53,279 bases of DNA. Source: Clostridiales bacterium (GTDB lineage Bacteria > Bacillota > Limnochordia > Darwinibacteriales > B1SED10-159). Made by a program: the position numbers and the translations under genes. Every line of letters starts with the position of its first letter. Position 1 is the stretch's first letter. The notes under the pieces were generated by a model, which ran no database searches, had not been told where the DNA came from, and worked only from the letters and a program-made list of their open reading frames with translations. This document shows positions 7,992 to 16,912 of this stretch, one piece after another. The DNA is taken from the NCBI GenBank assembly GCA_003551965.1, contig PUOC01000035.1, positions 1 through 53,279 on the forward strand, given 5' to 3'.

Positions 7992-9935
7992 ATGGCGAAG
8001 AGACGTCTGCAGGCAAGGCAGCTGAAACCATTGCCCTTGGGCCAGATACTGCCGCGAGGATGGCTGCAGCAGCAGCTGCAGATCCAGGCGGCGGGATTGG
8101 GCGGCCACCTGGATGAGGTGTGGCCGGATCTCGGCCCGGACAACCGTTGGCTCGGCGGAGATCGGGAAGGATGGGAGCGCGGCCCGTATTTTGCCGACGG
8201 CCTCATACCGTTGGCCGCTCTGCTGCAGGACTCTGCATTACAGGCCAAGGCCGAGGTGTGGGTGGAAGCGTTCTTGGCATACCAGAATCCGGACGGATGG
8301 ATTGGGCCAGCTAATGAACAGGATGGGGGCGGGCGCGATCCCTGGCCGGTCTTCGTTGTGCTGAAGGCACTGCGCCAGTGGTATCAGTGGCAGGAGGACG
8401 ATCGGGTACTGTCCTGTATGCTGTCCTTCTGTGAATACCTGCGGGCGCATCTGGGAAGGCATCCCCTCCAGTCTTGGGCCAAGTACCGCTGGGCCGATCT
8501 GGTGGTGACGCTGCACTGGCTGTATGAGGAGACGGAAGCGGACTTAATCTTAGAACTGTGTGACGAACTGCAAGCGCAGGGTTACAATTGGACCGAGCAT
8601 TTCATGGACTTCAGACTGCGCAAGGAACAGTCGGTGCAGATGGACAGCCATGTTGTAAACAATGCCATGGGCATCAAGAGCGGTGGTGTCTGGTACCGCC
8701 AAAGCGGGAACACCCGGGATTGGGAATCCATGAAGGCGTCATTGAATAGCTTGGATCGCTTTCACGGACAGGCCAATGGTATGTTCTCCGGTGACGAACA
8801 CCTAGCGGGGAAGAACCCTTCCCGGGGAACAGAACTATGTGCCGTGGTGGAGATGATGTATTCCTTGGAAGAACTGCTCAGTGTCAGCGGAGAGCCGCTG
8901 TTTGCGGAAAGGCTGGAACAGATTGCCTATAACGCCCTTCCGGCTGCCTTTTCGCCGGATATGTGGTCGCACCAATATGATCAGCAGGCCAATCAGGTCA
9001 TCTGCAACGTCGCAGAGCGCCCTTGGAGCAACGGGCCCGACGCCAACATCTTTGGACTCGAGCCCCATTTCGGCTGTTGTACGGCTAATTTCCACCAAGG
9101 GTGGCCGAAGTTTGCCGCCCATCTCTGGATGGAACGTCCCGGACAGGGTTTTGCACTGACGTCCTATGCGCCCAGTCGGCTGCAGACAACGTGGCAGGGG
9201 AAGAAAGTTGCCATTGAAACCCGCACGGACTATCCGTTTCGGGACACGGTGTCTTTTCAGGTGTCTATGGACGAACCGATGGAACTGACTCTGCAGTTTC
9301 CCATTCCCCGTTGGGCATCACAGGCGGCGCTCATCCATGGCGACGGCAGCTTCTATAAGGGTGAACCCGGCGAATACTTGACTGTGCGCCGACAATGGAA
9401 TCCGGGAGATGAATGGACGCTGACACTGCCCCAAGACATACGGCTGGAGCGGCGTTACCGCGGCGGCATAGCAGTAAAGCGCGGGCCCTTGGTTTATGCC
9501 TTGAAGCTCGAAGAGCAATGGCAGTATCTTGGCGGCCAGATGCCTGCCGCAGATTGGGAGGTATACCCCCTTGCGCCGTGGAACTATGGGTTGTCCTTGG
9601 ACGGTGCGGGGCAGCTCACCCACGCATCCGTGGCAGAAAAACCCGTGGGCGCCCTGCCCTTTTCGCCGCAGAATGCACCCTTGGAGATCCGTGTGCAGGG
9701 GTGCTTGGTTCCCCCATGGCATCTGTGGGACAACTCTGCGGCACCTGTCCCCGCCAGTCCGCTGGCCGGGCAACAACCGCGGCAGGAACTGGTTCTGATC
9801 CCCTATGGCTGTACAAACCTCCGTGTCACCGAATTCCCCGGCGTCCAGCAAAAAACAGACGGCGGTGTTTCGTCTTCTGCGCAGTTTGGGGAGGAAAAAG
9901 CGTCTCCGGAGATAAATCATAGCAGTGTGCAATGA
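7992..9935 (+). CDS. GH127-like glycoside hydrolase (beta-L-arabinofuranosidase type, DUF1680)
   Basis: A 647-aa predicted cytoplasmic glycosidase with an (alpha/alpha)6 barrel followed by beta-sandwich domains. Family GH127 enzymes hydrolyse beta-L-arabinofuranosides using a zinc-bound cysteine nucleophile. The key residues are visible: E281-L-C283 in GTELCAVVEM and C362-C363 in FGCCTANFHQGWPKF correspond to the Glu/Cys/Cys/Cys zinc site, with a candidate acid/base in SGDEHLAG just upstream. The RRYRGGIAVKRGPLVYAL segment near residue 490 is also typical. The ATG at 7992 has GAGGAG at 8-nt spacing. There is no signal peptide, so it acts on imported oligosaccharides. It forms a pair with the kinase immediately downstream. 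Confidence 0.85.
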   Translation: MAKRRLQARQLKPLPLGQILPRGWLQQQLQIQAAGLGGHLDEVWPDLGPDNRWLGGDREGWERGPYFADGLIPLAALLQDSALQAKAEVWVEAFLAYQNPDGWIGPANEQDGGGRDPWPVFVVLKALRQWYQWQEDDRVLSCMLSFCEYLRAHLGRHPLQSWAKYRWADLVVTLHWLYEETEADLILELCDELQAQGYNWTEHFMDFRLRKEQSVQMDSHVVNNAMGIKSGGVWYRQSGNTRDWESMKASLNSLDRFHGQANGMFSGDEHLAGKNPSRGTELCAVVEMMYSLEELLSVSGEPLFAERLEQIAYNALPAAFSPDMWSHQYDQQANQVICNVAERPWSNGPDANIFGLEPHFGCCTANFHQGWPKFAAHLWMERPGQGFALTSYAPSRLQTTWQGKKVAIETRTDYPFRDTVSFQVSMDEPMELTLQFPIPRWASQAALIHGDGSFYKGEPGEYLTVRRQWNPGDEWTLTLPQDIRLERRYRGGIAVKRGPLVYALKLEEQWQYLGGQMPAADWEVYPLAPWNYGLSLDGAGQLTHASVAEKPVGALPFSPQNAPLEIRVQGCLVPPWHLWDNSAAPVPASPLAGQQPRQELVLIPYGCTNLRVTEFPGVQQKTDGGVSSSAQFGEEKASPEINHSSVQ

Positions 9936-9967
9936 ATGCAAGCAGAATATATTCTGGGAGGTTGACT

Positions 9968-11047
9968 ATGACCATGGAATTGCGCAAGAATTTCAAGTAT
10001 GCCCTCGTTGTACCCACCAGCATGGGAATCCGTCTAACACCCGCCAACGGGCAGCCTGTCTACAGCAGTGATACCTTTATGATGCAGGCCACCAGCGCTG
10101 AGACCAACGTAGCCAGTATTTCTTCCTATCTGGGCCTGCCCGTCAAAGTGCTGACTAACTTCGTGGCGGAAAGTCCCATTGCCCAGTTCATCAAGAACAA
10201 CCTGGCATCCCGCCACATGGACTATGAAGGGCCCGACAAACCCCAGGGCGATCCGTGGGGCTATCGGCACCAGTTTAATATCGCCGACAGCGGTTATGGC
10301 ACCCGCGGGCCGAGGGTGCACAATGATCGGGCCGGTGAAGTAGGGCGTGCGCTTGATGCCAGCGATTTTGATCTCCAGCGGATTTTCGGCCAAGAAGGAG
10401 CGCAGATTGTTCACATATCCGGGTTAGTGGCGGCTCTGTCCGAGCAGAGCAGCCAGTTTTGCCTGGAAGTGGCTCGAGCGGCCAAACAACACGATACCCG
10501 CATCTCCTTTGACCTCAATCATCGGGCCTCTTTTTGGGAAGGCCGGGAGCAGGAGCTGCGGGGCATCTTCACTGAAATTGCCAAGATCTCCGATATCTTG
10601 ATCGGCAATGAAGAGGATTTCCAATTGTGTCTGGGCGTGGAAGGTCCAGAAGCCGGCGGCCAGGACATCGCTGAAACCATAGACAACTTCCAAGAGATGA
10701 TCCGCCGTGTGAAGCAAGCGTTTCCCGATACCACGGTCTTTGCCAATACGCTGCGGGAGGTCGTCAATGTCCACGAACACATGTGGGGCGCCATCCTGCT
10801 GGCCGGCGACCAGTGGCATGTGGTGGAACCGCGTTCCATTGCCATTCTTGACAGAATTGGCGGAGGCGACGGCTTTGTGGGCGGACTGCTGTATGGAATC
10901 CTGAAAGGCTGGGAGTCGGAGCAGTGGGTGCAATTTGGCTGGGCAACGGGTGCCATGGCCACAACCTTCCTCACAGACTATGCCCAGCCCATCGATGAAG
11001 ACCAGGTGTGGGCTATCTGGAAGGGCCAGGCGCGGGTTAAGCGTTGA
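9968..11047 (+). CDS. PfkB-family sugar kinase, 2-keto-3-deoxygluconate kinase-like
   Basis: A 359-aa ribokinase/PfkB-fold kinase. The C-terminal signature is DRIGGGDGFVGGLLYGIL (from residue 295), giving catalytic Asp301. This DRxGGGDxFxGGL variant is characteristic of Bacillota-type ketodeoxygluconate kinases, which phosphorylate KDG at O6 for Entner-Doudoroff cleavage in uronate and pectin use. The IGNEEDF motif at about 215-221 also fits. The ATG at 9968 follows GGGAGGT by 5 nt. An ATG at 9932 overlapping the GH127 stop has no site. It is 32 bp after GH127, clearly the same transcript, ending at the terminator 11104-11134. Exact substrate is inferred; other 2-keto-sugars are possible. Confidence 0.8.
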   Translation: MTMELRKNFKYALVVPTSMGIRLTPANGQPVYSSDTFMMQATSAETNVASISSYLGLPVKVLTNFVAESPIAQFIKNNLASRHMDYEGPDKPQGDPWGYRHQFNIADSGYGTRGPRVHNDRAGEVGRALDASDFDLQRIFGQEGAQIVHISGLVAALSEQSSQFCLEVARAAKQHDTRISFDLNHRASFWEGREQELRGIFTEIAKISDILIGNEEDFQLCLGVEGPEAGGQDIAETIDNFQEMIRRVKQAFPDTTVFANTLREVVNVHEHMWGAILLAGDQWHVVEPRSIAILDRIGGGDGFVGGLLYGILKGWESEQWVQFGWATGAMATTFLTDYAQPIDEDQVWAIWKGQARVKR

Positions 11048-11103
11048 TTTGCACAGCATGGGCCTATGCCTTGATTTGATGCTCTCGACGTGTGGACAAG
11101 AAG

Positions 11104-11134
11104 AGCGGCCTTCTCTGCGGAGGGGGCCGCTTTT
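11104..11134 (+). terminator. Rho-independent terminator of the GH127-kinase pair
   Basis: AGCGGCC / GGCCGCT stem with a 14-nt loop, merging into TTTT at 11131-11134. It lies 56 bp after the kinase stop codon and 17 bp before the end of the convergent GNAT gene. Confidence 0.7.
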
Positions 11135-11150
11135 GCCTATTGGGTATGCT

Positions 11151-12071
11151 TCACAGCGGCCAAGTTTTCTGCCAAATTTCGTTCTGCCACTGCACCGCGA
11201 AACCGAGGGCGAGATAGAAGGGCTGGTCGGATCCCACGTACATGATGCGGCCGCCCTGGGCCCGAATGCGGTTGCAGGCTTCTGCAATAACGGCGCGCCC
11301 CAGGCCCATTCTGCGATATTTGGGAATGGTTCCCACCGGTTCCAGAATTCCGATCCTGTTGGCAGAATCGTACCAGGCAGTGGCAAAGGAGGCGATGTCG
11401 CCGTGTGCATCCACGATGGCCAGATCCATCTCTTCCCTGTAGTCCGGTGCCTGCCGCAGCAGGGCAAAAGCTCGCTCGGAATCGCCGTCATCGGGGCGTT
11501 CCCCTTGATAATAGCCAAAGGCCCGTCCATGGGCAAAGGCCTTCTGATAATCTCCCAGGCGGCGGCCATCCTGCAGGCGCATTCCGCTAGGCACAGACAC
11601 AGTCTGCACTCTGTCGAGGGGCAGCGCCGCTGTGGGTTCACTGCGGCCCGTCTGCCCGTAACCCCTTTCTGCCAGCGGCTGCTGTAACCCGGCACAGGCC
11701 TTGGAAACCCGCACCTCCAAAGCCTTGCAGTGGTCTTTTTCGCAGCTAAGGTGCTCTTCTGCATAGTCGAGCATCTCCTCCAAGTCAGTGGGGCTCACGC
11801 CTGCTTCCCCCAATTGGAAGAACGCTTCACCGCCGTTCTCGCCTTCGGAAAGGACCACAGCCACAATCTGTTCGTTTTCGTCATGCCACAAACCAACCGT
11901 AGCGGGCCATTGATCAAAGGTCCCGTGCATTGCATGGGCAAAATAGCGGCAGAAATTCCAGCGATCGATCATCCAATTTCCGTTAGGCCCCACGGAACGG
12001 TAGGTGTCCACAAGGAAGTTCCGAATTCTTGCGAAATCCTGCTCTTGGTAGGGTACCCGCCGCAGCTGCAT
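11151..12071 (-). CDS. GNAT-family N-acetyltransferase
   Basis: A 306-aa protein with two tandem GNAT-like halves. The second (about residues 150-300) carries the acetyl-CoA signature YRRMGLGRAVIAEA preceded by the beta4 strand EPVGTIPK. It ends with GSDQPFYLALGFA, a typical GNAT beta6-beta7 region. The N-terminal half (residues 1-140) has the fold pattern but no clear pyrophosphate-binding loop, so it is probably degenerate. The ATG at 12071 follows GGAGGTG at 8 nt. The acceptor is unknown. It is divergent from the methyltransferase-like gene with 123 bp between them. Confidence 0.8.
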   Translation of the reverse strand: MQLRRVPYQEQDFARIRNFLVDTYRSVGPNGNWMIDRWNFCRYFAHAMHGTFDQWPATVGLWHDENEQIVAVVLSEGENGGEAFFQLGEAGVSPTDLEEMLDYAEEHLSCEKDHCKALEVRVSKACAGLQQPLAERGYGQTGRSEPTAALPLDRVQTVSVPSGMRLQDGRRLGDYQKAFAHGRAFGYYQGERPDDGDSERAFALLRQAPDYREEMDLAIVDAHGDIASFATAWYDSANRIGILEPVGTIPKYRRMGLGRAVIAEACNRIRAQGGRIMYVGSDQPFYLALGFAVQWQNEIWQKTWPL

Positions 12072-12194
12072 GGGCTTTCACCTCCGCGTCGTCTCCTGAA
12101 TTGGCTGCCTGCCGGCAGCTGTGACTCTTGCAGAGGACAATTCACCCTGCACGGCGAAATTCCTGCTCAAACAGTTATGTCTGGGGGTTAGCTA

Positions 12195-13031
12195 GTGAAA
12201 CCATTGGATGACTATGATCGTTGGGCCGATCGTCTCGAGGATGAAGCCCGAAAGGTCTTAAGTTCAGAAGAATATGAGCACTTTGCCGCCATACCGAGAC
12301 AAGGCCGGCACCAGCAGCTAAAGGAGCTCTTGCAAGCGCCGATCGTCCGCTTCAGCCTAGTAAACGAAGTGTTCTTCCGGGCCCGCTGGAGTGAAGCTCT
12401 GCAGGCCTGCCGCTGCCCGTCCCGGGCCTTTGTCTTGGAGGTCGCCTCCGGTGCAGAAGACTGCATTCCCCAAGCCATGGCCCGCACCCATCCGGAAAGC
12501 CGCTACGTCTCGGCCAATCTCAACCGCCAGCTGACACAAGGGCTGCGAAGCCGAACGGCCGACCTGCCCCTGCAGGTTGAGGTGATTGAAGACGATGCCA
12601 AGAACCTAGGCCGCCACTTGGGAAGCAACCAAGTCGATGCAGCTCTCTTCCATCACGGAGTGAATGACGTCATTCAGGGCATTCTCTGTGATCGGCACGG
12701 CATCGATACAGTGCACTGCAATTGGATGGCGGTTCTGCCCGAAATGGTTGCACTGCTGCGCACTGAGGCGGCGGCCGGCACGTATGAAGCGCATGTCAAG
12801 GGTCCTTTCTTGGGGTTGGTTCGTGTTCTGCAGGAAATCCTCAAACCGGGAGGCACCATAGCCATGTTCCATTTTCCTTATCAAATGGACTTGGATCTGG
12901 GCTATCCTCCCGAAATATACAAAAACATGATACCGATAACACGGTGTTGGACGGCGGAGCTCAGCGGCATCGGGGAAATTTCCATTTCCGGTTTTGATCC
13001 CCAGTGGTGGTTGTTCCTGCGAAAAGAATAG
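12195..13031 (+). CDS. Class I SAM-dependent methyltransferase-like protein
   Basis: A 278-aa protein. The Rossmann-like core begins with FVLEVASGAEDCIPQAMA (about residues 80-97), a modified motif I, and has the post-core motif ILKPGGTIAMFHFP near 220. The N-terminal 70 residues are helical and charged. Motif I lacks the canonical GxGxG (it reads VASGAED), so SAM binding is likely but not proven. The GTG start has a weak G-rich site (TGGGGGTTA). No partner gene suggests the substrate. It is convergent with the ankyrin gene. Confidence 0.6.
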   Translation: MKPLDDYDRWADRLEDEARKVLSSEEYEHFAAIPRQGRHQQLKELLQAPIVRFSLVNEVFFRARWSEALQACRCPSRAFVLEVASGAEDCIPQAMARTHPESRYVSANLNRQLTQGLRSRTADLPLQVEVIEDDAKNLGRHLGSNQVDAALFHHGVNDVIQGILCDRHGIDTVHCNWMAVLPEMVALLRTEAAAGTYEAHVKGPFLGLVRVLQEILKPGGTIAMFHFPYQMDLDLGYPPEIYKNMIPITRCWTAELSGIGEISISGFDPQWWLFLRKE

Positions 13032-13055
13032 TCAACCGCAAGCCGTTATACACCG

Positions 13056-13083
13056 AGCCCGATAGTCAACGCCGGGCTGTTTA
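13056..13083 (+). terminator. Possible terminator after the methyltransferase-like gene
   Basis: AGCCCG (13056-13061) pairs with CGGGCT (13073-13078), followed by GTTTA. It is short but correctly placed, 25 bp after the stop codon and before the convergent gene end. Confidence 0.45.
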
Positions 13084-13117
13084 TCACCGGTATGGCGTTT
13101 AGGTGTATCCCAAGATT

Positions 13118-16100
13118 TCAAAAAGCTGTCAGAATGCGTTCCATGTCACTGACCGCTTGCAGATCGTCCCGATACTTATCGGTATTGGTTTCGCCACGGC
13201 GTTCGGCGCCTTCCACACTGAGGCGGAAGGCGTCCAATCTCGCCTGCGCTTCTGCCCGAGGCGTGCGGCCGCTGTCGGAACCATGATCGGACCGGGCTCC
13301 AGCGGCGACCAAAGCATACACGGAGTCTACCATGTGGTTCTGGATGGCTCGCATCAAGGGTGGACCCTCTAGATTGGCCACCGCATTAGGATCGGCTCCG
13401 GCCTGGGTTAGAGTTGGCACCATGGCCGAGACAATGTAGTCGTGATAGCGGTGTCCATCGTCTCTGCTCGCCTGCATTTCTGATGCCAGACGATCAACTA
13501 CTTCCTGCTTCGACTGCACGGCAAGATGGAGGGCATTCTGGCCCCAATTGTTGACGTAAGCGGCGTCGGCGCCGGCTGCCAGAAGCTGATTGACGATGGC
13601 GGGATAGCAGTATTGTGCGGCTACCATCAAAGGCGTAAACGGTGCGTTGGTTTGATCTTCAACGCTGTCAATGTCGACGCCGGAACGGATCAGCAAGTCC
13701 ACCTCCTGTTCATCGCCGGCACGAATCGAGGCAAACAGATCGGCCTTGGTTACAGCCCGCGGTCCCGTGATGTCCGGTTCCGCCTGCAGAGGCTGGTCCC
13801 ATCCCGGCATGGCGGCGAGGACGTCGACTTCGGCGTAAGGAAACGCCTGTCTTCCGGCTGCGTCTTCCACGGTTACCGAAAGCCACGCATGATTGGGCCA
13901 ATCCGATGGTTCTCCTCTAACGAGTAAGAACTCATCGCCGGGACTCCAATCCACATCCAAGCCTGCACTCATTTCCAACGACAATCGCAGTGGACGCTGC
14001 CATTGGACAGGGATATCCAGCTCAAAAACATACCACTCGTCTGGCTCAATGTAGTCCGGACCGAGCAGCCGCGGCTCATTTTGTGGCTCTGAAGGCGGCA
14101 GGTGTACCGAAGGCGGCTGTTCTGTCTCGGGAGCGTCAAAAACAGCGTATCCTGTTATCCAAGAAGCGGCAACCACATCACTGTCCATACTCTGATGGGC
14201 GTCTTCTGCTGTCAAAGAGACGTGAAAGTCAACCGATTCGGCGTTCCAGTGACCGGCCAGGGCTGCAGTGGGCAAGGGGAAGAGATACGTGCCCGGCGCT
14301 TCCACGACGAACTCGGCGCTGTCTAAGAAATTCCAATGGGCATCCCAGATCTCGACATGGAATTTCGCAGGCCAACTTCCATCGGAACCGCCCAGGGTGG
14401 CCGTGACCTGGGGGCTATCTTCGGCGGTTACCGAAGCCATGGGCGTCCAAGGATCGGAGGCCGCGGAGACGAATGCTTGTCCGATGGATATTGGTTCATA
14501 GAGTTCATCTTCTTGGCGGGATATCTCTGCTTCCCCTTTGCTTTCTGCCTGCTCCTGCATTACAAACGTAAGGGGCATCTGGCGCAGATCCAGTCGCTGT
14601 CCCCGTTCGTCGAAAAGCTCCACGAACACCTGGTGGGGACGGATGTCCAAAAGCCCTGTGTCCAATGTCCACCGTGTCATGGACTCGTCCGTCGCCGAAC
14701 CCCGCTTCCAGACCTCTCCAGCCACAGACCATTCCACCGTATGCTGCGGCAGCCAGCGTCCTACCGGCGTCACCGAATAGGCCACTGTTATACCATGATC
14801 CACAGGACCGCCGGGATCGGGTCCGCCCACATAGCCTAGGTACGACGAAAGGGTTCCGAGGGCGGGCTTCTGATCCAGTGTCAACACAGCTTCCCGGTAG
14901 CCAATCTGTTTGCCTTCAAGCTCATCGAATATCCGCAGCCGGATGGTAAGAGGCCCTTGAGCCTCCTGTGGAATGCTCCAGGACACCCGTTGTGCAGTTT
15001 CGTGGGAGATGGTGTGAAGGATGGTTTCCGCCGGCCGTCCGGCCTCTTGCCACTCCCATTGGGCTGCAGACCAGATGTCCCAGCCAGCGATGGGATCGAT
15101 GGCAAGGGTCACTGGACTCCCCGGCGGGAAGCTGTCCACGAGGGTCGTGCGCCCATCGGGACGTTCTACGCGGATAGCTCCCAGTCCTAAGGCGCTGCTG
15201 CGCTCCCAGTACTCTTCCCTCTGCTCTTGCTGATCACGCCGTGTCTGTAGCTGCTGTTCATGGTCAAAGACATTGCGCAGGATATCTCGCCCTGTCCATG
15301 CACCTTCGAGTACGGCTTGGCCGCCCAAAATCAGAGGATCCACCGTCATGGAGCGAGCCGTATCATAGAAGACCCGTCCCATAACCCGCACGGAACTGGT
15401 CAGCGGATGGGTCATCCAAGTGCCGTCTTCGCCAAGACGGATGCGTTCTTCCAAAAACTGCTGTTCAGCCATATCCGCAGCCCAGCCGCGCTCGAGAGCG
15501 TCCATGATCGAAATAGGAGCCAACTTCATGGCGGCCAGAGCTTCCGGAATCAAGTCTAGTGCAGCCACGCCCGCTGTCTTCAAACTTCGCTCTAGCACCG
15601 TGTCATCGCGGTCGAAGTTCCAGAGAATGTGACTGCCCTCTTCGGCCCGCTTGAAGGCATGGTGAAGGCTTAAGGCGGTTGTGCCCCAGTTGGAAGCCGT
15701 ATTAGCTCGCTGCCAGGCCGACACCGGTCGCTGGGAAACGTCGGGGACTGTGGCCGTCGAGCGATGGGGCGCAAACTTCAGCGACTCCAGCTGTCCGGAA
15801 ACAGCGCGGTTGAGTTGGGCGAGATTGTCAATGCGGGCCCTGTCCATGGACGAGCGCACCCGTTCTAAATCCCCGGGCGAGGCTCCATCCAGCCGCTGGA
15901 TCTCAGCAAACACAGACTGCAGTGACTCGGGAATGCGCCCAACATCGTGGCCCATGCGCTGGTACGCCAGGCGCAGTTCGGCTAAGCTGGTGACGGCTTT
16001 TCTCGACTGCATTAGACTTTCCGTTTCGTACATTTGCAGCTGTGACTCCAGCTGACGGCGCCGGCTATCGCCGCTGGGCATCTGTTCTAGCGTTTGCCTC

Positions 16101-16867
16101 AGTAGGTCGGCCCGGCGGTATTGGTCCGCAGCCTTTTCCTGATACATAAGCGCCAAGCCTTCCGGGTCTAACAGCAGTCCCTCACCGCGCTTTACCCGGG
16201 CTATCTGGGAGACAGAGCGGATTTTTCCGGACTGGTCAACCTCCACGGTGGACTCTGCTCCCACCTGCCGAAGAACGTGTCCCTGCTCGTCGACGGAGTA
16301 TGTAACCGGGCGCCCCTGGTCGGTGTAGTCGAGGCTGGCTTCCCGGTGAAGTCGATCCGTGGGCAGCTGACGGTAACGGTCGGCGTGATGCTGCAGATCC
16401 TCCTGCGCGGCGGTGTCCGCATTGCCTGCAAACTGCGTATGACGGGCAAATTCGCGGTAATATACATCCTGCCACCGGTCCGCTGGTACTTCGATCCACC
16501 GGTCCGCCTCCACTTCTACGATTACCCGAACATCTCGATCGGTATTGACTGCATAGGGATCGGAACCGGGCGTACGGAAGTCGTGGGTCATGATCCGTTT
16601 GCCTTCGTACTCGGGAATGGCTTCTAAGTGGGAGATAACGGCGGCGTCCACAGGTTTGTAAACCGTGTTGTCAAGGATCTCAACAAACCGAATTTGGTCC
16701 AAGGGGGAACCTTGGGACTTAAGCTGGCGGGTCAGCCGCGAATCTTCAAACACGTCTAGGACTTGATCGAGATTGGAAAAGGCCGGTTCAGCAGCGGACA
16801 CACCAGCGAAAGTCGCTAGAATCAGCACAGCCGCCGCAGCGGCCGGTATCCAATGGGTCCATTTCAT
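13118..16867 (-). CDS. Large exported protein with C-terminal ankyrin repeats
   Basis: A 1249-aa protein with a Sec signal peptide (KWTHWIP, then an Ala/Leu/Val core, predicted cleavage after GVSAA near residue 26), so it is exported. Residues about 200-400 are helical and Gln/Arg-rich. About 560-1000 read as several beta-sandwich (Ig-like) modules with repeated 'VTLAIDP' and 'LSVTVEDAAGRQ' type strands. Roughly 1040-1190 contain ankyrin repeats (TPLMVAAQ, NALHLAVQ, GADPNA). No enzymatic motif was found. The ATG has GGAGGT at 8-nt spacing. It lies 45 bp after the TPR gene and is surely co-transcribed with it. Function unknown; a scaffold or surface-adhesion role is a guess. Confidence 0.75.
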   Translation of the reverse strand: MKWTHWIPAAAAAVLILATFAGVSAAEPAFSNLDQVLDVFEDSRLTRQLKSQGSPLDQIRFVEILDNTVYKPVDAAVISHLEAIPEYEGKRIMTHDFRTPGSDPYAVNTDRDVRVIVEVEADRWIEVPADRWQDVYYREFARHTQFAGNADTAAQEDLQHHADRYRQLPTDRLHREASLDYTDQGRPVTYSVDEQGHVLRQVGAESTVEVDQSGKIRSVSQIARVKRGEGLLLDPEGLALMYQEKAADQYRRADLLRQTLEQMPSGDSRRRQLESQLQMYETESLMQSRKAVTSLAELRLAYQRMGHDVGRIPESLQSVFAEIQRLDGASPGDLERVRSSMDRARIDNLAQLNRAVSGQLESLKFAPHRSTATVPDVSQRPVSAWQRANTASNWGTTALSLHHAFKRAEEGSHILWNFDRDDTVLERSLKTAGVAALDLIPEALAAMKLAPISIMDALERGWAADMAEQQFLEERIRLGEDGTWMTHPLTSSVRVMGRVFYDTARSMTVDPLILGGQAVLEGAWTGRDILRNVFDHEQQLQTRRDQQEQREEYWERSSALGLGAIRVERPDGRTTLVDSFPPGSPVTLAIDPIAGWDIWSAAQWEWQEAGRPAETILHTISHETAQRVSWSIPQEAQGPLTIRLRIFDELEGKQIGYREAVLTLDQKPALGTLSSYLGYVGGPDPGGPVDHGITVAYSVTPVGRWLPQHTVEWSVAGEVWKRGSATDESMTRWTLDTGLLDIRPHQVFVELFDERGQRLDLRQMPLTFVMQEQAESKGEAEISRQEDELYEPISIGQAFVSAASDPWTPMASVTAEDSPQVTATLGGSDGSWPAKFHVEIWDAHWNFLDSAEFVVEAPGTYLFPLPTAALAGHWNAESVDFHVSLTAEDAHQSMDSDVVAASWITGYAVFDAPETEQPPSVHLPPSEPQNEPRLLGPDYIEPDEWYVFELDIPVQWQRPLRLSLEMSAGLDVDWSPGDEFLLVRGEPSDWPNHAWLSVTVEDAAGRQAFPYAEVDVLAAMPGWDQPLQAEPDITGPRAVTKADLFASIRAGDEQEVDLLIRSGVDIDSVEDQTNAPFTPLMVAAQYCYPAIVNQLLAAGADAAYVNNWGQNALHLAVQSKQEVVDRLASEMQASRDDGHRYHDYIVSAMVPTLTQAGADPNAVANLEGPPLMRAIQNHMVDSVYALVAAGARSDHGSDSGRTPRAEAQARLDAFRLSVEGAERRGETNTDKYRDDLQAVSDMERILTAF

Positions 16868-16912
16868 CTTTCGATACCTCCACTATGGGTTTGTTGTTGG
16901 GTACAGGGAGTA

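Noticed and set aside
10424-11764. 446-aa minus-strand frame spanning the kinase and GNAT genes
   Set aside because: It overlaps two genes with clear motifs, in an antisense or shifted frame, and its own translation shows no domain.
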